Assembly: GCF_002198095.1 (NCBI RefSeq)
Contig: NZ_NHMK01000036.1
Coordinates: 1-64,000 of the forward strand
DNA: 64,000 nucleotides
Direction: 5' to 3'
DNA from: Deinococcus indicus
GTDB taxonomy: Bacteria > Deinococcota > Deinococci > Deinococcales > Deinococcaceae
Made by a program: the position numbers and the translations under genes. Under the pieces are notes generated by a model. It was not told where the DNA came from. It made no database searches and saw only the letters and a program-made list of their open reading frames with translations. Positions 40,507 through 52,498 of this stretch are shown here, one piece after another. How positions within the stretch are numbered: position 1 is the stretch's first letter; each line of letters begins with the position of its first letter.

Positions 40507-41337
40507 ATGTCGTCCGAGCCGCTCAAAGTCGCAGTCCAGACCTTTCAGAAAACGCGGAATGCGACCCGCGGCGCCCTGCTGTGGGGCTATGAACAGCGTC
40601 TGGCCCGCGAGGTACGCGCCCACGGGCACCTGCCCCGCCACCTGGGCCTGATTCTCGACGGAAACCGCCGTTTCGCGCGCGCCAGCGGCCTGCAACGCGA
40701 GGTGGGGCACTCCATCGGGGCGGACAAGGCCCACGAGGTGCTGCAGTGGTGCCTGGAACTCGGGATTCCCGCCGCGACCATCTGGGTGCTGTCCACCGAC
40801 AACAAGAGCCGCGACCCCTCTGAACTGGCGCACATCCTGGGCCTGCTGGAAAAGGAAGCCCGCAGCCTCGCTACCGACCCCCGCATTCACGCCAACCGCG
40901 TCCGGGTACGCGCCATCGGGCAGCACGACGGCTTTCCGCCGCAGGTGCTGGCCGCCCTGAAGGACCTGGAAGAGAAGACGGCTCACTACGACGGCATGCG
41001 CCTGAACATCGCCGTCGGGTACGGGGGCCGCGAGGAGATCGTGGACGCCGTCAAACGCCACCTGACCGCCCAGGCGCAGGCCGGGCAGACCCTGGCGCAG
41101 GCAGCCGCCGACCTCGGGCCCGACCACATCAGCGCGCACCTGTACGCCGCCGACATCCCGGACCCGGACTTCATCATCCGCACCAGCGGCGAGATCCGCC
41201 TGTCTGGATTCATGCTGTGGCAGAGCGTGTACTCCGAGTACTACTTCTGCGACGTGTACTGGCCCGGCTTCCGCCGCGTGGACTTCCTGCGCGCCCTGCG
41301 GGACTTCCAGGGCCGCGACCGCCGCTTCGGCCGCTGA
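40507..41337 (+). CDS. uppS: Isoprenyl transferase (cis-prenyltransferase, UppS family)
   Basis: 276 residues. The catalytic Asp51 lies in [37 protein letters not shown] and [10 protein letters not shown] are the conserved C-terminal motifs. It condenses isopentenyl diphosphate to make the undecaprenyl-type carrier for cell-wall synthesis. The canonical DGNGRW has the variant DGNRRF, seen in some bacterial and archaeal-like members that may make different chain lengths. Promoter-like TAGACT precedes the ATG directly. Confidence 0.93.
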   Translation: MSSEPLKVAVQTFQKTRNATRGALLWGYEQRLAREVRAHGHLPRHLGLILDGNRRFARASGLQREVGHSIGADKAHEVLQWCLELGIPAATIWVLSTDNKSRDPSELAHILGLLEKEARSLATDPRIHANRVRVRAIGQHDGFPPQVLAALKDLEEKTAHYDGMRLNIAVGYGGREEIVDAVKRHLTAQAQAGQTLAQAAADLGPDHISAHLYAADIPDPDFIIRTSGEIRLSGFMLWQSVYSEYYFCDVYWPGFRRVDFLRALRDFQGRDRRFGR

Positions 41338-41351
41338 CGCGGGGCAGGACA

Positions 41352-41392
41352 GGCGGCGGGGTCAGGAGCGGTCAGTTCCTGACCCCGCCGCC
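41352..41392 (+). terminator. Strong hairpin after uppS
   Basis: GGCGGCGGGGTCAGGA and TCCTGACCCCGCCGCC form a perfect 16-bp stem around a 9-base loop, 15 bases after the uppS stop. No T-run follows. From here to 41631 no gene or further element was recognised. Confidence 0.6.
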
Positions 41393-41631
41393 GTGTCGGG
41401 CGGCCGGACACCGGCTCTTCATGAAGATGCCCCGCTGCCCCTGACTGGAGCGGTACCGCGCCGCTGCCCGACACCCCTGACGGGGGAGTGACGGGATGCG
41501 CTTGACCCGGCCGCCCTCGACTGGCAGGCGAGATTTCCTGATTTCGAGCGGTTTTTCACGTTCCTGGCAGCGGCGACCAAACGGCCGCGCAGTCCCGGAT
41601 CGTCCAGCAGCGTCCGTGAGGCCCTCCAGAC

Positions 41632-41666
41632 CTGTAAGCCGGTCGTAAGACCCACCTTCCTACGCT
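41632..41666 (+). promoter_or_regulatory. Direct-repeat activator site and -10 box of the DUF11 operon
   Basis: CTGTAAG (41632-41638) and TCGTAAG (41643-41649) are 11 bp apart start to start. Exactly 11 bp later is TACGCT (41661-41666), a -10 box; the repeat takes the place of a -35. The same design precedes the gene at 52499. Tandem heptamers at 11-bp periodicity next to a -10 are typical sites for OmpR/PhoB-type response regulators. Confidence 0.6.
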
Positions 41667-41728
41667 GCGGGCAGTTCCAGCCCCTGGTCTGCCCCAGGCA
41701 GTCCTTCCGCCCCCGCCAAGGAGATCGC

Positions 41729-42226
41729 ATGAAGACCCGTACCCCCATCCTGCTCACCGCCCTGCTGGTCGGCACGGCCCTCGCGCAGGGCGCCGCGCCG
41801 CTCAGCCTGAACCTCAACATGTCCCTGGTGCGCAGCGTCAAGGTGGACGGCAAGGTGACCGAACAGTTCTCGCCCAGCCCCAGCAACGTCCAGCCCGGCG
41901 ACCTGATCAGTCAGGTGGTCAACGTGCGCAACACCGGGAGCCGGTCCATCAAGAACGTGCCCGTCACGCTGCCTGTTCCCAAGAACACCGTCTACGTGGC
42001 CCCCGAGAAGGACATGAGCGTGGCCCGCACCGAGTACTCCATCGACGGCGGCAAGACCTTCGCGGCCGCTCCCCTGAAGAAGAAGGTCACCGTCACCGAG
42101 AACGGCAAGACGGTCACCCGCGAGGTCGAGGTCAAGCCCAACGAGTACAACGCCGTCCGCTGGACCATCACCGAAATCAACGCGAACCAGACCCTGAAAC
42201 TCGGCTACCGCATTCAGGTCCGCTGA
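41729..42226 (+). CDS. Exported single-DUF11-like-domain protein
   Basis: 165 residues. A Sec signal peptide (MKTRTPILLTALLVGTALAQ) leads into one beta-sandwich domain of DUF11 type: VQPGDLISQVVNVRNTGSRS, IKNVPVTLPVPKNTVYVAP, and the ending ANQTLKLGYRIQV. It ends soon after this domain, so it may be a minor or capping subunit. AAGGAG lies 5 bases before the ATG. It is the first gene after the direct-repeat promoter, 52 bases upstream of the 773-residue DUF11 protein. Confidence 0.8.
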   Translation: MKTRTPILLTALLVGTALAQGAAPLSLNLNMSLVRSVKVDGKVTEQFSPSPSNVQPGDLISQVVNVRNTGSRSIKNVPVTLPVPKNTVYVAPEKDMSVARTEYSIDGGKTFAAAPLKKKVTVTENGKTVTREVEVKPNEYNAVRWTITEINANQTLKLGYRIQVR

Positions 42227-42278
42227 GACGCTGCCCCGCCCCCGAACACCGCGCCCCCCCTTTCCCCGGAGGAACACC

Positions 42279-44600
42279 ATGAAACGTAGCACCCAACTGA
42301 TCGCCCTGATGGCCGCCCTGGCCGCCGGTTCCGCCAGCGCCGCCGGCACCCTGGCCGGCACCACCATCGAGAACACCGCGACCGCCAGCTTCGAGGACCC
42401 CGCCAACGCCGGCTCCACCCTGAACAGCACCTCGAACACCGTGCAGACCGTCGTGCTGCCCAAGCCCGACTTCGACATCGTGTACACCACCAGCGGCATC
42501 GCCGACGGCAACACCCTGACCAGCACCCCGGTCGTCACCACCGGCGCAGTTCCCGGTCAGGTCATCGAGACGCCCTACTCGCTGGTCAACAAGGGCAACA
42601 CGCCCCTGAACATCGTCGTGAACGCCGATACCACGGGCAGCGCGGCGGGCGCCACCGTCAGGTACTACCTCGTGAACACCGACGGCAGCCGCGGCGCCGA
42701 GATTCCGGCCGGATCGGCCGTTCCCGTCGCCGCTGACAACCCCGCCACGACCGGCGTGGACGAGGGCATCGTGAAGATCGTTCAGGTCATCACCCTGCCC
42801 ACCGATCCGGCCCTGATCAGCCCCACCAGCGTGTTCGGTGCGTCCCCCGAAGGCACCGTTCTGGGCACGGCCGGCGCCGACCCCCTGGTCACCCCCGGCA
42901 ACGGCTACGCCAGCGGCACCACCGTCCAGGAAGAGAACAAGGCGGTCAACACCGACCTGCAGTTCACGCGAGTCACGGTCTTCGCCCCCGCGCTGGACAA
43001 CAACCCCAACACGAACCCCGGCACGCCTGTCGACAGCGCCGGTAACCCCCTGCCGCCGGCCAGCGTGCCGCCCGTCACCAGCGTGAACGTGCCCACCGAA
43101 GTGGTCGGCAAGCCGGGCGACAACACCCCGGTCGTCAGCGCGCCCGGTTACGTCACGCCCGCCCCCACCACGCCCCCCGCCACGCCCAGCCCCGTGCCCG
43201 GCGGCGCGACCGACCCGACCCCCGGCGGGACGCCCATCGCCACGAACGTGGCCGGTGACGAGCAGATCGCCTACCCGGCTGCCGACCTGAACGCCACGCC
43301 CGACCGGGTCGTGTTCACGAACACCCTGACCAACACCGGCGGCACGACCGACGTGGTGCAGCTGTTCCCGACGCTGGCTGACGGCACGCCCGACCCTGCC
43401 TACACCTTCGACCCGGCCACCGGCGTGTTCACGAACCCCACGACCGGCGTGACCATCCGCTTCCTGGATCCCGTGACGGGCGAGCCCATCAGGGTGTCCA
43501 CCGATCCGAACAACCCGACGGTCGCGCAGTACCCCACCGTGACCGTCCCCAACGGCAGCACCGTGGTGTACCGCACCGAGGTCACGTACCCCGACGTGAA
43601 CGATTCGGCCCCGATCGCCCCGGTCACCGTGCTGATCGGCGCGGACTCGCTGAAGGACGCCGACCTGGTGTCGAACAGCAACACCCGCAACACCATCCTG
43701 CCGCCCGCCGCGCAGTTCGGTGACGCCACCGGCGCCCAGGGTGCCGAGGCGACCCCCGCCCCGATCCAGACCGTGAACCCCAACGGACCGACCAGCGGCG
43801 CGACCAGCCCCGACTTCACCGACGCGACCGCCACCTTCCCGATGGACGTCGTGAACAACGGCCAGTACAACGACAGCTACACCCTGAGCGGCACGGTCAC
43901 CCTGATCGACGCCGTGACCGGCAACCCCGTGATCGTCCCGGTCCTGTACTACGCGCCGGACGGCTCGCTGCTGCCCCGCGTCAGCAACGATACTGCCAGC
44001 CCCGACTACAACAAGTTCATCACGCCCGTCGTGGCGCCCGGCACCGAGTACAAGCCCGTGGCGGTCATCCAGGTGCCGGCTGGCACGCGCACCGGTGATT
44101 ACACCGTCACGCAGAACGCTGTGGGGAACTACAGCACCATCCCCATGACCGACACGAACAACATCATCCGCGTGGCCCCCGCCGGGTCCGTGGCGGTGGC
44201 CAAGTTCGTCGCCAAGGCTGGCGTGGTCGCGGGCAGCAACCCCATCAACACCATTCCCAACCCCGCGGACTACACCGCGACCGGCGCGACCGGCGCCAGG
44301 CCCGGCGACAACATCAGCTACCGCATCATCGGGAAGAACACCTACAACACCAGTGTCAACGGCTTCTTCCTGAGCGACACCGTGCCCGCCAACACCACGC
44401 TGTTCAGCGTCGCCCTGACCCCCGCACCCAGCAAGACCATCTACCGTGTCGACGGCGGCGCCTGGAGTGCCGCGGCCCCCACCGGCCTGGCCGCCGGAAC
44501 CAAGATCGACGTGGCAGTCGATGCCGACAACAACAACCTGCCTGACGCCCTGGCCCCCGGCGCCACCCTCAGCGCCGACTTCATCGTCACCGTCAACTGA
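42279..44600 (+). CDS. Large exported DUF11-repeat protein (773 residues)
   Basis: A signal peptide (MKRSTQLIALMAALAAGSAS) is followed by GTTIENTATASFEDP, the usual first strand of Deinococcus/cyanobacterial 'conserved repeat' surface proteins. Beta-sandwich modules follow, with linkers rich in Pro and Thr (VSAPGYVTPAPTTPPATPSP, residues ~288-310). DUF11-like units are seen near residues 355-470, 510-630 and 650-770 (for example GARPGDNISYRIIGKNTYNT, SVNGFFLSDTVPANTTLF). Only the signal sequence is hydrophobic enough to span a membrane. GGAGG precedes the ATG. A hairpin follows the stop, so the next gene may have extra transcriptional control. Confidence 0.8.
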   Translation: MKRSTQLIALMAALAAGSASAAGTLAGTTIENTATASFEDPANAGSTLNSTSNTVQTVVLPKPDFDIVYTTSGIADGNTLTSTPVVTTGAVPGQVIETPYSLVNKGNTPLNIVVNADTTGSAAGATVRYYLVNTDGSRGAEIPAGSAVPVAADNPATTGVDEGIVKIVQVITLPTDPALISPTSVFGASPEGTVLGTAGADPLVTPGNGYASGTTVQEENKAVNTDLQFTRVTVFAPALDNNPNTNPGTPVDSAGNPLPPASVPPVTSVNVPTEVVGKPGDNTPVVSAPGYVTPAPTTPPATPSPVPGGATDPTPGGTPIATNVAGDEQIAYPAADLNATPDRVVFTNTLTNTGGTTDVVQLFPTLADGTPDPAYTFDPATGVFTNPTTGVTIRFLDPVTGEPIRVSTDPNNPTVAQYPTVTVPNGSTVVYRTEVTYPDVNDSAPIAPVTVLIGADSLKDADLVSNSNTRNTILPPAAQFGDATGAQGAEATPAPIQTVNPNGPTSGATSPDFTDATATFPMDVVNNGQYNDSYTLSGTVTLIDAVTGNPVIVPVLYYAPDGSLLPRVSNDTASPDYNKFITPVVAPGTEYKPVAVIQVPAGTRTGDYTVTQNAVGNYSTIPMTDTNNIIRVAPAGSVAVAKFVAKAGVVAGSNPINTIPNPADYTATGATGARPGDNISYRIIGKNTYNTSVNGFFLSDTVPANTTLFSVALTPAPSKTIYRVDGGAWSAAAPTGLAAGTKIDVAVDADNNNLPDALAPGATLSADFIVTVN

Positions 44601-44609
44601 GCTGACCCG

Positions 44610-44639
44610 GACGCGCCCTGCACTGACGCGGGGCGCGTC
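44610..44639 (+). terminator. Hairpin between the second and third DUF11 genes
   Basis: GACGCGCCC and GGGCGCGTC form a perfect 9-bp stem around 12 bases, without a clear T-run. It may end or attenuate transcription. The 125 bases that follow hold a weak TATTGC-type box but no copy of the direct-repeat promoter. Confidence 0.45.
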
Positions 44640-44764
44640 TGTCACACCAGCCGCACATTCCTTTCAGCTCGACCCAACAGCAGACCTGATATTGCATCCC
44701 TCCGCACATTTGAGTGCGCCGCCCTACCTTCCCGCGCCCTGCCCGCGCCCCAAAGGAGACCCCC

Positions 44765-47554
44765 GTGACCCGCTTCCCCCACACCACCACGATGCTGACC
44801 GCCCTGCTCGTCCTGGCCGCTCAGGCCGGCGCGGCCCGCACGCCGGCCGGGACCGAGATCACCAACCAGGCGCAGGCCGAGTTCGTGCCGCCCGCCGCGA
44901 CCGACCCGGTGCGGGCCGTGTCGAACACCGTCGTGACGGTCGTGCAGGCCGTGTGTTCGGTCAGCGTCACCCCGGACGGCACGGTGCCCCAGCCCGGCCA
45001 GAGCGCCACGCTGCTGCCCGGTGAGCGCGCCGCGTTCGCGTACACGGTCGTGAACACCGGGAACACCACCGGGAACTTCCCGGTCCTGGCGCGCAGCGAG
45101 ACCGAGAGCACCATCGCCCCGGCGCTGCGGGTCGTGCGCGACCTGAACGGCAACGGCCAGCCCGACACGAACGAACCCGAGGTCACGGAACTCACCCTGG
45201 CTCCCGACGACCGCGCAGCGCTGGTGCTGGTCGTGGACACCAGCGACGCGCAGGGCGACGCCTACGTGAACCTGATCGCCAGCTGCGCCGGCGGGCAGAA
45301 CGCCGACAGCAACAACGTCAGCCGCGTGCGCGTCGGGCCGCCCCCGGTGCTGGGCGTGCAGAAGTCCTTCACGCCCGCCCTGGTGCGGCCCGGCACCGAG
45401 ACGACCGTGACGGTCAGCACCAGCAACACCGGCCAGGGCGAGAGCCGCGAGGTGATCCTGACCGACCTGCTGAGCGACCAGATCGCGCAGGGCCTGACCT
45501 TCGTGCCCGGCAGCGCGCGCACGAACACCGGCACGCTGGAGTACACCCAGGACGGCGTGAACTGGACGGCCGCCGAGATCAGCCCGGTCCGGGGCGTGCG
45601 GGTGCGCGCCGCGAGCCTCGCGCCCGGCGCGACCATCACCCTGACCTTCCGCATGCTGGCCGGCGCGGAGGCCGAGAACCGCGTCATTCCGAACACCGCG
45701 ACCGCGCAGACGGGCGGACGCAGCGTGAGCGGCAGCGCCAGCGCCGACGTGCGCTACCTGCCGGCCGTGGCGATCGGCCCGGTCGGCGTGCCCGAAGCGC
45801 CGGAGGGAACGCCCGCCGACACGCAGAGCCGTCCGTTCGCGGTGGTGGGGCAGCAGGTGTGCTTCGACCACACCGTGAAGAACACCGGGGACGTGCGCGA
45901 CAACTTCCGCGTCACGGTCACGTACCCGGTGGGTGGCGCGACCAGCGTGCTGTACGGCGAGAACGGCCAGCCGCTCGCGCAGCCGCTGACGCTGGACCCC
46001 GGCCAGACGGCGTTCGTGCGTATCTGCTACGACGCCCCGCAGGCCGGGCCGCTCGAGGCGCTGATCACCGTGAACGGCGACCGGGGCACCAGCAACACCA
46101 CCCGCGACCTCGTGGGGAACGTTGAGGCGACCTTCCCGGAACTGGCGAAGTCCTTCACGGCCACCACGCAGGGTGACGCCGGGCAGACCGTGACCATCCC
46201 GGCCGGCGGGACCGTCGCGGCCGGCGACACCATCACGTACACCCTGACCGTCCGCAACCCCTACACCCGCCCCCTGACGAACGCGGTCGTGACCGATCCC
46301 ATCCCGGCGCACGTGGACTTCGTCAGCGCCAGTGCCGGCGGGGTCCTGGGCGGGCAGCCCGGCGCGCAGACTGTCACCTGGAACCTGGGCACCCTGGCGC
46401 CCGGCGAGACGCGCACCCTGACCATCACCACCCAGGTCAGCACCCGCGCGCGGGACGGCGAGTCCCTGAACAACGTCTTCAACCTCGTCACGACCGAACT
46501 GAGCACCCCCATGCCCAGCAACGAGGTCCGCACGCCCGTCTGGACGGCCAAACTGGTCATCCTGAAGAGCGTCAGCGCCCCGGAAGCCACCTACGGCGAC
46601 CGCCTGACGTACACCCTGAAGATCACAAACGAGTCGGCCACGACCGCCATCACCGACGCCGTCGTGACCGACACGCCCGCCCGCGGCCTGGAGTACATTC
46701 CCGGCACGAGCACCCTGGCCGGGCAGCCGCTCGCGGACCCGTCCATCAACGGGGGCGTCCTGACCTGGAACGCGGGGACCATCCCGGCGCGCGGCACCAT
46801 CACCATCACGTACCAGACCCGCGTGACGCCCGAGGCGACCGGCGACCTCGTGAACACCGTGCAGGTCAGCGGGACCGGCGCCGGCGGCGTGGCCCGCGCC
46901 ATCGCCAGCAACCGCGCGGTCGCCACCACGAAACTCAACCCGCTGAAGTTCGCGCCCATCGCGGACATCGTGGGCACGGTGTTCGTGGACCGCAACCGCA
47001 ACGGCCTGTTCGACCCGCTGCTGGACACCCCGGTCGAGCGGGCGCGCGTGCTGCTGGCCGGCGGGCGGCAGGTTGTGACAGATCCGAAAGGCCGCTACTC
47101 GTTCCCGAACGTGCCCATGGGCACCCACGCCCTGCGCCTGGACCCGAACACCACCCCGTACCCCCCGCTGAAGCTGCCGCAGGAGGGCGGCCTCAGCGGC
47201 ACGCAGACCGTGCACGTGCGCGGCCTGACCAGCGTGGACTTCCCGCTGGCACCGCTGGGAGGCGACATTGCCGCGCTGCGCCGCACGACCCTCACGGTGG
47301 GCGACGTGACCCTGAACAAGGCCGTGTACGCCACCGAGGGCGGGTACGTGGTCATCCTGACCCTGAACACCCCACGCGCCCTGGACGGCGTGACGCTGCT
47401 CGACCCGCTCCCCGAGGGCGCCGTTCTGAAAGAAGGCGGACATACTTACTCCGGTAGCCTCGCAGCAGGTGAAAGGACTTTCACCTACCGCTTTGACTGG
47501 AAGGGCGAGCCCCGCGCCGCCACCACCGACCCGGTCCTGAGCTGGAGGTACTGA
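44765..47554 (+). CDS. Exported DUF11-repeat protein with an SdrD-B-like domain (929 residues)
   Basis: It starts at a GTG with AAAGGAG upstream and has a signal peptide ([16 protein letters not shown]). At least four DUF11-type modules follow (for example [60 protein letters not shown]). Near residues 735-800 is a Cna-B/SdrD-B-like domain: [20 protein letters not shown], then [15 protein letters not shown], a fold often stabilised by calcium or isopeptide bonds. A final beta domain ends 2 bases before the next gene, whose ribosome-binding site lies inside this one. The close coupling suggests the two proteins work together. Confidence 0.8.
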   Translation: MTRFPHTTTMLTALLVLAAQAGAARTPAGTEITNQAQAEFVPPAATDPVRAVSNTVVTVVQAVCSVSVTPDGTVPQPGQSATLLPGERAAFAYTVVNTGNTTGNFPVLARSETESTIAPALRVVRDLNGNGQPDTNEPEVTELTLAPDDRAALVLVVDTSDAQGDAYVNLIASCAGGQNADSNNVSRVRVGPPPVLGVQKSFTPALVRPGTETTVTVSTSNTGQGESREVILTDLLSDQIAQGLTFVPGSARTNTGTLEYTQDGVNWTAAEISPVRGVRVRAASLAPGATITLTFRMLAGAEAENRVIPNTATAQTGGRSVSGSASADVRYLPAVAIGPVGVPEAPEGTPADTQSRPFAVVGQQVCFDHTVKNTGDVRDNFRVTVTYPVGGATSVLYGENGQPLAQPLTLDPGQTAFVRICYDAPQAGPLEALITVNGDRGTSNTTRDLVGNVEATFPELAKSFTATTQGDAGQTVTIPAGGTVAAGDTITYTLTVRNPYTRPLTNAVVTDPIPAHVDFVSASAGGVLGGQPGAQTVTWNLGTLAPGETRTLTITTQVSTRARDGESLNNVFNLVTTELSTPMPSNEVRTPVWTAKLVILKSVSAPEATYGDRLTYTLKITNESATTAITDAVVTDTPARGLEYIPGTSTLAGQPLADPSINGGVLTWNAGTIPARGTITITYQTRVTPEATGDLVNTVQVSGTGAGGVARAIASNRAVATTKLNPLKFAPIADIVGTVFVDRNRNGLFDPLLDTPVERARVLLAGGRQVVTDPKGRYSFPNVPMGTHALRLDPNTTPYPPLKLPQEGGLSGTQTVHVRGLTSVDFPLAPLGGDIAALRRTTLTVGDVTLNKAVYATEGGYVVILTLNTPRALDGVTLLDPLPEGAVLKEGGHTYSGSLAAGERTFTYRFDWKGEPRAATTDPVLSWRY

Positions 47555-47556
47555 AC

Positions 47557-50500
47557 GTGCAACCCGACTTCAAGCGACTCGCCACTGCGCTCACGGCCCT
47601 CCTGGCCGTCAGCACCGGTGCCGGCGCACAGGAAATCAGCACCAGCCTGCCCCTGACCACCGTCGGGGACCAGCTCACCTGGTCGGTCGGCGATCAGGAC
47701 CTCGCGCTGGACGTTCCCATCGAGGGCGCCGTGCGCCTGGAACTGTACAGCCCCCGCGTCGACCAGAGCGACTACCGCAGCGACACCTACTACGGCGACG
47801 AGCAGTACGACGCCAACCGCAGCGACGTCACCACCACCTTCACCCTGACCGGCAGCGACGGCCAGGTCGTCCTGACCCGCACCTTCACGCCCGGCGCGCA
47901 CGACTGGGAAACCCTGTTCGACCAGACCCTCCCCGCCGGCCGTTACCGCCTGAAAGCCGTGACGCAGGGCAACGGCAAGAACACCTTCGCCATCCGCCTC
48001 GCGGGGATTAGCGCGTCCGTCAGCGCCGACCGCCTGAACGTGAACGTCCACTCCCAGGACTGGGTGCCGGCCGTGAACGTCAGCAGCGACGGCCAGAACC
48101 ACGTGCTGCGCATGTACGACGGCGACGGCCCCCAGGAACTGCAGGCCCGCCTGCGCGACGAGCAGGGCAACGTCACGCCCCTGACCGTCAGCGCCGACCT
48201 GGGCTTCACGGACCTCGCGCTGCCCGCCCGCGCCGGCAACTACACCGTCGAACTGCGGCAGCCGGCCACGGCCCGCCAGTTCAGCAACACGGTCGGGTTC
48301 AGCCTGACCCGCGCCGGCACGCCCGAACCCATCACCATCAGCCGCGTCGACCAGACCGGCCTGCTGCGCGTCACCGCCGAACTGGTCCTGCCCGGCAGCG
48401 TCACTCCCACCACGATCGACGCGCTGGTCGGCAAGTCCACCGTCACGGTCGGCGGCACCTTCTCGCAGCGCGTCGCGCCCGGCACGTACGCCGTGGTGCC
48501 GAACCCCGTTCCCGGCGCGGACGTCGCCGTGGACACCAGCAGCGTCAACGTGCCCCGCAACGGGCAGGGCGAGGCCCGCATCCAGGTGCGCCCCACCGCC
48601 AGCCTGACCCTGAACAGCGACAAGCTCGACGTCTGCGTGGGCGACACCGTCACCCTGACCGCCCGCGCCGCCACCGCCTACGCCGGCGAGCTGCCCCTGG
48701 ACCTGACGCTCGACACGCCGGGCCTGGACATCCAGGGCCTGAACAGCGTGCAGGGCACCCTGAGCGCCGCGCGTCCCGGCGAACTGCGCGTCACCGGCAC
48801 CGCCACCCGGAGCGGCCCGCTGACCGTCACCGCCCGCCTCGCCCCGTGGGGACAGGAGCAGCGCGTCACGCTGAACGTCCTGGCCGACAGCACCGCCCTG
48901 CAACTGGGCCGCGACGCCCTGCCGGACGCCACCCAGGGCGACGAGGTCACCGTCACGCTGCGCGTCACGAACACCTCGGCGCGGCCCGTGCCGTACCTGC
49001 TGCTCGACACGCCCGGCAGCGGCCTGGAAGCGCTGGAATCCACCAGCTTCACCGGCACCCTCGCCGCCGGCGAGACCCGCAGCCTGAGCTACCGCGCCCG
49101 CGTGACCGCCACCGGCACCCTCGACCTGAACGCCAGCCTGCGCACCCCGGACTGCGCCGTCACGCAGACCGCCGCCGGGCAGCTGAGCGCCCGCCCCGTC
49201 CCGGCCGCCGAGGCGCCCACGCAGCGCCGCTCCAGCAACGTCACCCTGCCCTTCGACGCCCCCCGCCAGGCGACCGAACTGATCGTCACGCACCGCACCC
49301 CGGCCGGCGCGACCCTGGTGCCCGGCAGCAGCCGCCTGGACGGCCAGCCGATCCCCGACCCCGTCCGCGGCCCCAGCGGCACGCTGTACTGGGTGCTGCC
49401 CGAACCCGCCAGCAGCCCCGCCACCGCCAGCGGAGCCGCCCTGCGCGGCGCCGTCACCTACGACCTGCTGCACGAGGGACCGCTCCCCACCCTGGACGCC
49501 CCGGCCCTGCTGGCCCGCTTCCGGGGAGAACGCAGCGAGAACCTCGAGGGCCGCGTCGACCTGAACGACCTGAACGCCGCCCAGAGCGTCACCGCGCCCG
49601 CCGCGACCGTCACCGAGAACGCCGGCGCCATCAAGTTCCCGCTGAACGGCTCGCAGGTCCGCATCCGCGACCGCATTAGCGTCGTGGTCGAGGTGCCGGC
49701 CGACCAGACCGCCCGCCTGAGCGTGAACGGCACGCCCGTCCCGGACGACCAGATCGGCGAGGTCACCACCGACGCCGAACGCGGCACCCGCCGCGTCACC
49801 TACGTCGGCGTGCCCCTGCGGACCGGCGCGAACACCCTCCAGTACGGCCAGGACAGCGTCCAGGTGCAACTGGTCGGCGCGACCGCCCGCGTGGAAGTCC
49901 TGCCCGGCGACCTGATCGCCGACGGCAGCACCCCCCTGCGCCTGCGCCTGCGCGCCCTGGACGCCAGCGGCAACCTGACCACCCAGTCCACCCTGACGCT
50001 GCGCAGCAACCTGGAGCCGCGCACCCCGGACCAGAACCCCACCGAGGCCGACTACCAGATCACCCTGGTGGACGGCGAGGGCGAACTCGTCCTGAACCCC
50101 CAGTCGTCCCCCACTACCCTGAAACTCGGCGTGCTGGTCGGCCAGGAAGTGCGCCCCTACACCTTCGAGGTCCGACCCGACAGCAGCCGCGTCGGCGTCG
50201 GCGTGGTCAGCGCCACCCTCGGCCTGGACGGCAACCTGAACCTCCGCGACGACCTGACCTGGACCGCCCGCGCCTCTTACGAAGGACCGCTGGCCGGCGG
50301 GAAACTGTACGTCGCCGCCGACAAGGACGGCCTGCCCACCGACCGTAACACCCTCAAGCGCTTCAGCGTGTACGGCGACAGCAGCACCGAGAGCGTGCCC
50401 CTGCAGGGCATCGACCCGGTCGCGCTCAGCTACGACCACCCCGCCCTGCGCGCCGAGTACCGCCAGACCAGCCTGCCCATCGACGTCCTGCCGGTCGGCG

Positions 50501-52326
50501 AGCAACTGACCGCCCTGACCGTCACCAGCAAGAGCAACCCCCAGGTGTCCGCCTTCGCCGCGCTCGTCCCGGACGCCCGCGTCAGCGAACAGCGCCTGAC
50601 CCCCGAAGACACCCGCCTGCTGCGCCTGAACAACCCCAGCCCCGTCACCGAAGGCAGCGAAACCCTCGAACTGCTCACCCTGGAACGCGACACCAGCAAG
50701 GAACTGCGCCGCGTCACCCTGACCCGCAACGTCGACTACATCCTCGACTACCGCACCGGCATCATCACCCTCGCCCGCGCCCTGGACCGCACGGACACGC
50801 AACTGAACGACCAGATCGTCCTGGCCAGCTACCGCCTCAGCGACCCCATGACCCAGCGCCGCGCCGCGTTCGGCGCGCAGGTCAAGTACACCGGCCAGAA
50901 CTACACGGTCGGCGCGGCCGCCATCAGCCTCGACCAGACCGTCACGACCGGCGCCCGCGCCACCTACGACAACGGCACCACTCGCGCCGACGGCCTGCTC
51001 GCCTACTCCGGCGGATTCCAGGCCAGCGCCGACCTCAGCACCACCCTCGGCCAGAACACCATCCAGGCGCGCGTGCGCTACCAGGACGGCACGTACAGCG
51101 GCCTCGCGCCCTTCACGCCCGGCCTGACCACCAGCGCCAGCATCGACAGCCGCCTCACCCGCAACCTCAGCAGCAGCGTCCAGGCCGAATACCACAACAC
51201 CCTGGGCACCGCCGCCACCGACACCAGCGGCGGCAGCGTCACCGGCCGCGCCGACTACCGCCTCGCGCCGTTCAGCGTCGGCGCCGGCCTCAAGTACGCC
51301 TTCGGGGACCAGTACGGCGTCGGAGCGGTCGTCAGCGCCGGCTACCACCAGAAACCCCTCGATGTGGACATCACCCACACCCAGCCGCTCACCGGCAACC
51401 TCGACCCCACCACCACCATCACCACCCGCTACGCCATCACCGACGCCGTCAGCGTCGGCCTGAGCGACCAGATCAACTGGAACAAGGGCCACACCGCCGC
51501 CCTGACCCTCGACAGCCGCCTCGGCAACACCAACTACCAGGTCGCGTACGACCTCCCGAACGCCGGCGGCCAGGGCAACCGCGCCCGCTTCGGCGTCACC
51601 ACCACCCTCCCCCTCACCGACCGCCTGACCGCCGGTCTGCGCGGCAACGCCACCTACAACATCAACACCGCCCAGACCGAACTGGGCGCCGGCGCCGACC
51701 TGCGCTACGGCACCGACCGCGTCACCGCCACCGCCGGTACCGACCTCACCCACACCGCCCGCGGCTTCGGCGTCGTCCTGCGCACCGGCATCACCGGCAG
51801 CCTCAGCGACCACCTGAGCCTCACCGCCGACGGCCTGATGGAATTCGGCGCCGGCAAGAACGGCCAGCGCGCCGCCATCGGCTACGCCTACCGCAACCGC
51901 ACCTTCAACTCGCTGGGCACCGTCCGCTACGTCAACGGCACCCTCGCCGGGGGCCAGCCCGAACTGAGCAGCAACTTCGCCGCCGAGTACCGCCAGCCCA
52001 CCTGGGCCGTCCGCGCCGGACTGGACACCCGCACCCTCCTGAACGACCCCGGCAGCTTCACCGCGCAGTTCGGCGCCAGCAGCACCTACTACGTCACCGA
52101 GCGCTTCGGCGTGGGCATCTGGGGCCGCGCCATCACCCAGCCCGCCAGCCAGACCACCCAGTACGGCTACGGACTCGAAGCGTCCGTCCGCGCCCTGCCC
52201 GGCACCTGGATCACCGCCGGCTACAACCCCGCCGGATTCACCGGCATCGGCACCACCTACACCAAGCAGGGCGCTTACCTGCGCCTGGACCTGACCATCG
52301 ACGAAACCCTCGGCCAGAACAGGTAA
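47557..52326 (+). CDS. Large exported protein with a C-terminal beta-barrel-like region (1589 residues)
   Basis: GTG start with GGAGG 10 bases upstream; signal peptide [17 protein letters not shown]. Residues ~25-870 are beta-sandwich and Ig/DUF11-like modules. Around residues 930-1090 is a linker module with [20 protein letters not shown] and [19 protein letters not shown], seen in large outer-membrane proteins. From ~1100 to the end the sequence alternates polar and hydrophobic residues in short strands ([40 protein letters not shown]) and ends with the strand [19 protein letters not shown], as in outer-membrane barrels. This is probably the outer-membrane anchor or export channel for its DUF11 partners. 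That role is inferred. Confidence 0.8.
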   Translation: MQPDFKRLATALTALLAVSTGAGAQEISTSLPLTTVGDQLTWSVGDQDLALDVPIEGAVRLELYSPRVDQSDYRSDTYYGDEQYDANRSDVTTTFTLTGSDGQVVLTRTFTPGAHDWETLFDQTLPAGRYRLKAVTQGNGKNTFAIRLAGISASVSADRLNVNVHSQDWVPAVNVSSDGQNHVLRMYDGDGPQELQARLRDEQGNVTPLTVSADLGFTDLALPARAGNYTVELRQPATARQFSNTVGFSLTRAGTPEPITISRVDQTGLLRVTAELVLPGSVTPTTIDALVGKSTVTVGGTFSQRVAPGTYAVVPNPVPGADVAVDTSSVNVPRNGQGEARIQVRPTASLTLNSDKLDVCVGDTVTLTARAATAYAGELPLDLTLDTPGLDIQGLNSVQGTLSAARPGELRVTGTATRSGPLTVTARLAPWGQEQRVTLNVLADSTALQLGRDALPDATQGDEVTVTLRVTNTSARPVPYLLLDTPGSGLEALESTSFTGTLAAGETRSLSYRARVTATGTLDLNASLRTPDCAVTQTAAGQLSARPVPAAEAPTQRRSSNVTLPFDAPRQATELIVTHRTPAGATLVPGSSRLDGQPIPDPVRGPSGTLYWVLPEPASSPATASGAALRGAVTYDLLHEGPLPTLDAPALLARFRGERSENLEGRVDLNDLNAAQSVTAPAATVTENAGAIKFPLNGSQVRIRDRISVVVEVPADQTARLSVNGTPVPDDQIGEVTTDAERGTRRVTYVGVPLRTGANTLQYGQDSVQVQLVGATARVEVLPGDLIADGSTPLRLRLRALDASGNLTTQSTLTLRSNLEPRTPDQNPTEADYQITLVDGEGELVLNPQSSPTTLKLGVLVGQEVRPYTFEVRPDSSRVGVGVVSATLGLDGNLNLRDDLTWTARASYEGPLAGGKLYVAADKDGLPTDRNTLKRFSVYGDSSTESVPLQGIDPVALSYDHPALRAEYRQTSLPIDVLPVGEQLTALTVTSKSNPQVSAFAALVPDARVSEQRLTPEDTRLLRLNNPSPVTEGSETLELLTLERDTSKELRRVTLTRNVDYILDYRTGIITLARALDRTDTQLNDQIVLASYRLSDPMTQRRAAFGAQVKYTGQNYTVGAAAISLDQTVTTGARATYDNGTTRADGLLAYSGGFQASADLSTTLGQNTIQARVRYQDGTYSGLAPFTPGLTTSASIDSRLTRNLSSSVQAEYHNTLGTAATDTSGGSVTGRADYRLAPFSVGAGLKYAFGDQYGVGAVVSAGYHQKPLDVDITHTQPLTGNLDPTTTITTRYAITDAVSVGLSDQINWNKGHTAALTLDSRLGNTNYQVAYDLPNAGGQGNRARFGVTTTLPLTDRLTAGLRGNATYNINTAQTELGAGADLRYGTDRVTATAGTDLTHTARGFGVVLRTGITGSLSDHLSLTADGLMEFGAGKNGQRAAIGYAYRNRTFNSLGTVRYVNGTLAGGQPELSSNFAAEYRQPTWAVRAGLDTRTLLNDPGSFTAQFGASSTYYVTERFGVGIWGRAITQPASQTTQYGYGLEASVRALPGTWITAGYNPAGFTGIGTTYTKQGAYLRLDLTIDETLGQNR

Positions 52327-52344
52327 CCCGCACCCACCCGGTGG

Positions 52345-52388
52345 GGGAGAGGCGGCCCGCCCGGCCGTACTCTCCCTCTGTTTTTCTT
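52345..52388 (+). terminator. Rho-independent terminator of the four-gene DUF11 operon
   Basis: GGGAGAG and CTCTCCC form a stem with an 18-base GC-rich interior, followed by TCTGTTTTTCTT, 19 bases after the stop of the barrel gene. Confidence 0.7.
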
Positions 52389-52414
52389 CATGAGGACGCA
52401 GTTTTCCCCGACCT

Positions 52415-52449
52415 TTGTAAGGCCGTCGCAAGAAGTCACGCACGACAAT
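52415..52449 (+). promoter_or_regulatory. Direct-repeat activator site and -10 box of the 1894-residue DUF11 gene
   Basis: TTGTAAG (52415-52421) and TCGCAAG (52426-52432) are 11 bp apart, followed after exactly 11 bp by GACAAT (52444-52449). Geometry and sequence match the site at 41632-41666. Confidence 0.6.
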
Positions 52450-52498
52450 TTCACGAAATGACCCGCCCCCCACCCCACCCGGAAAGCGAGGACCACAC

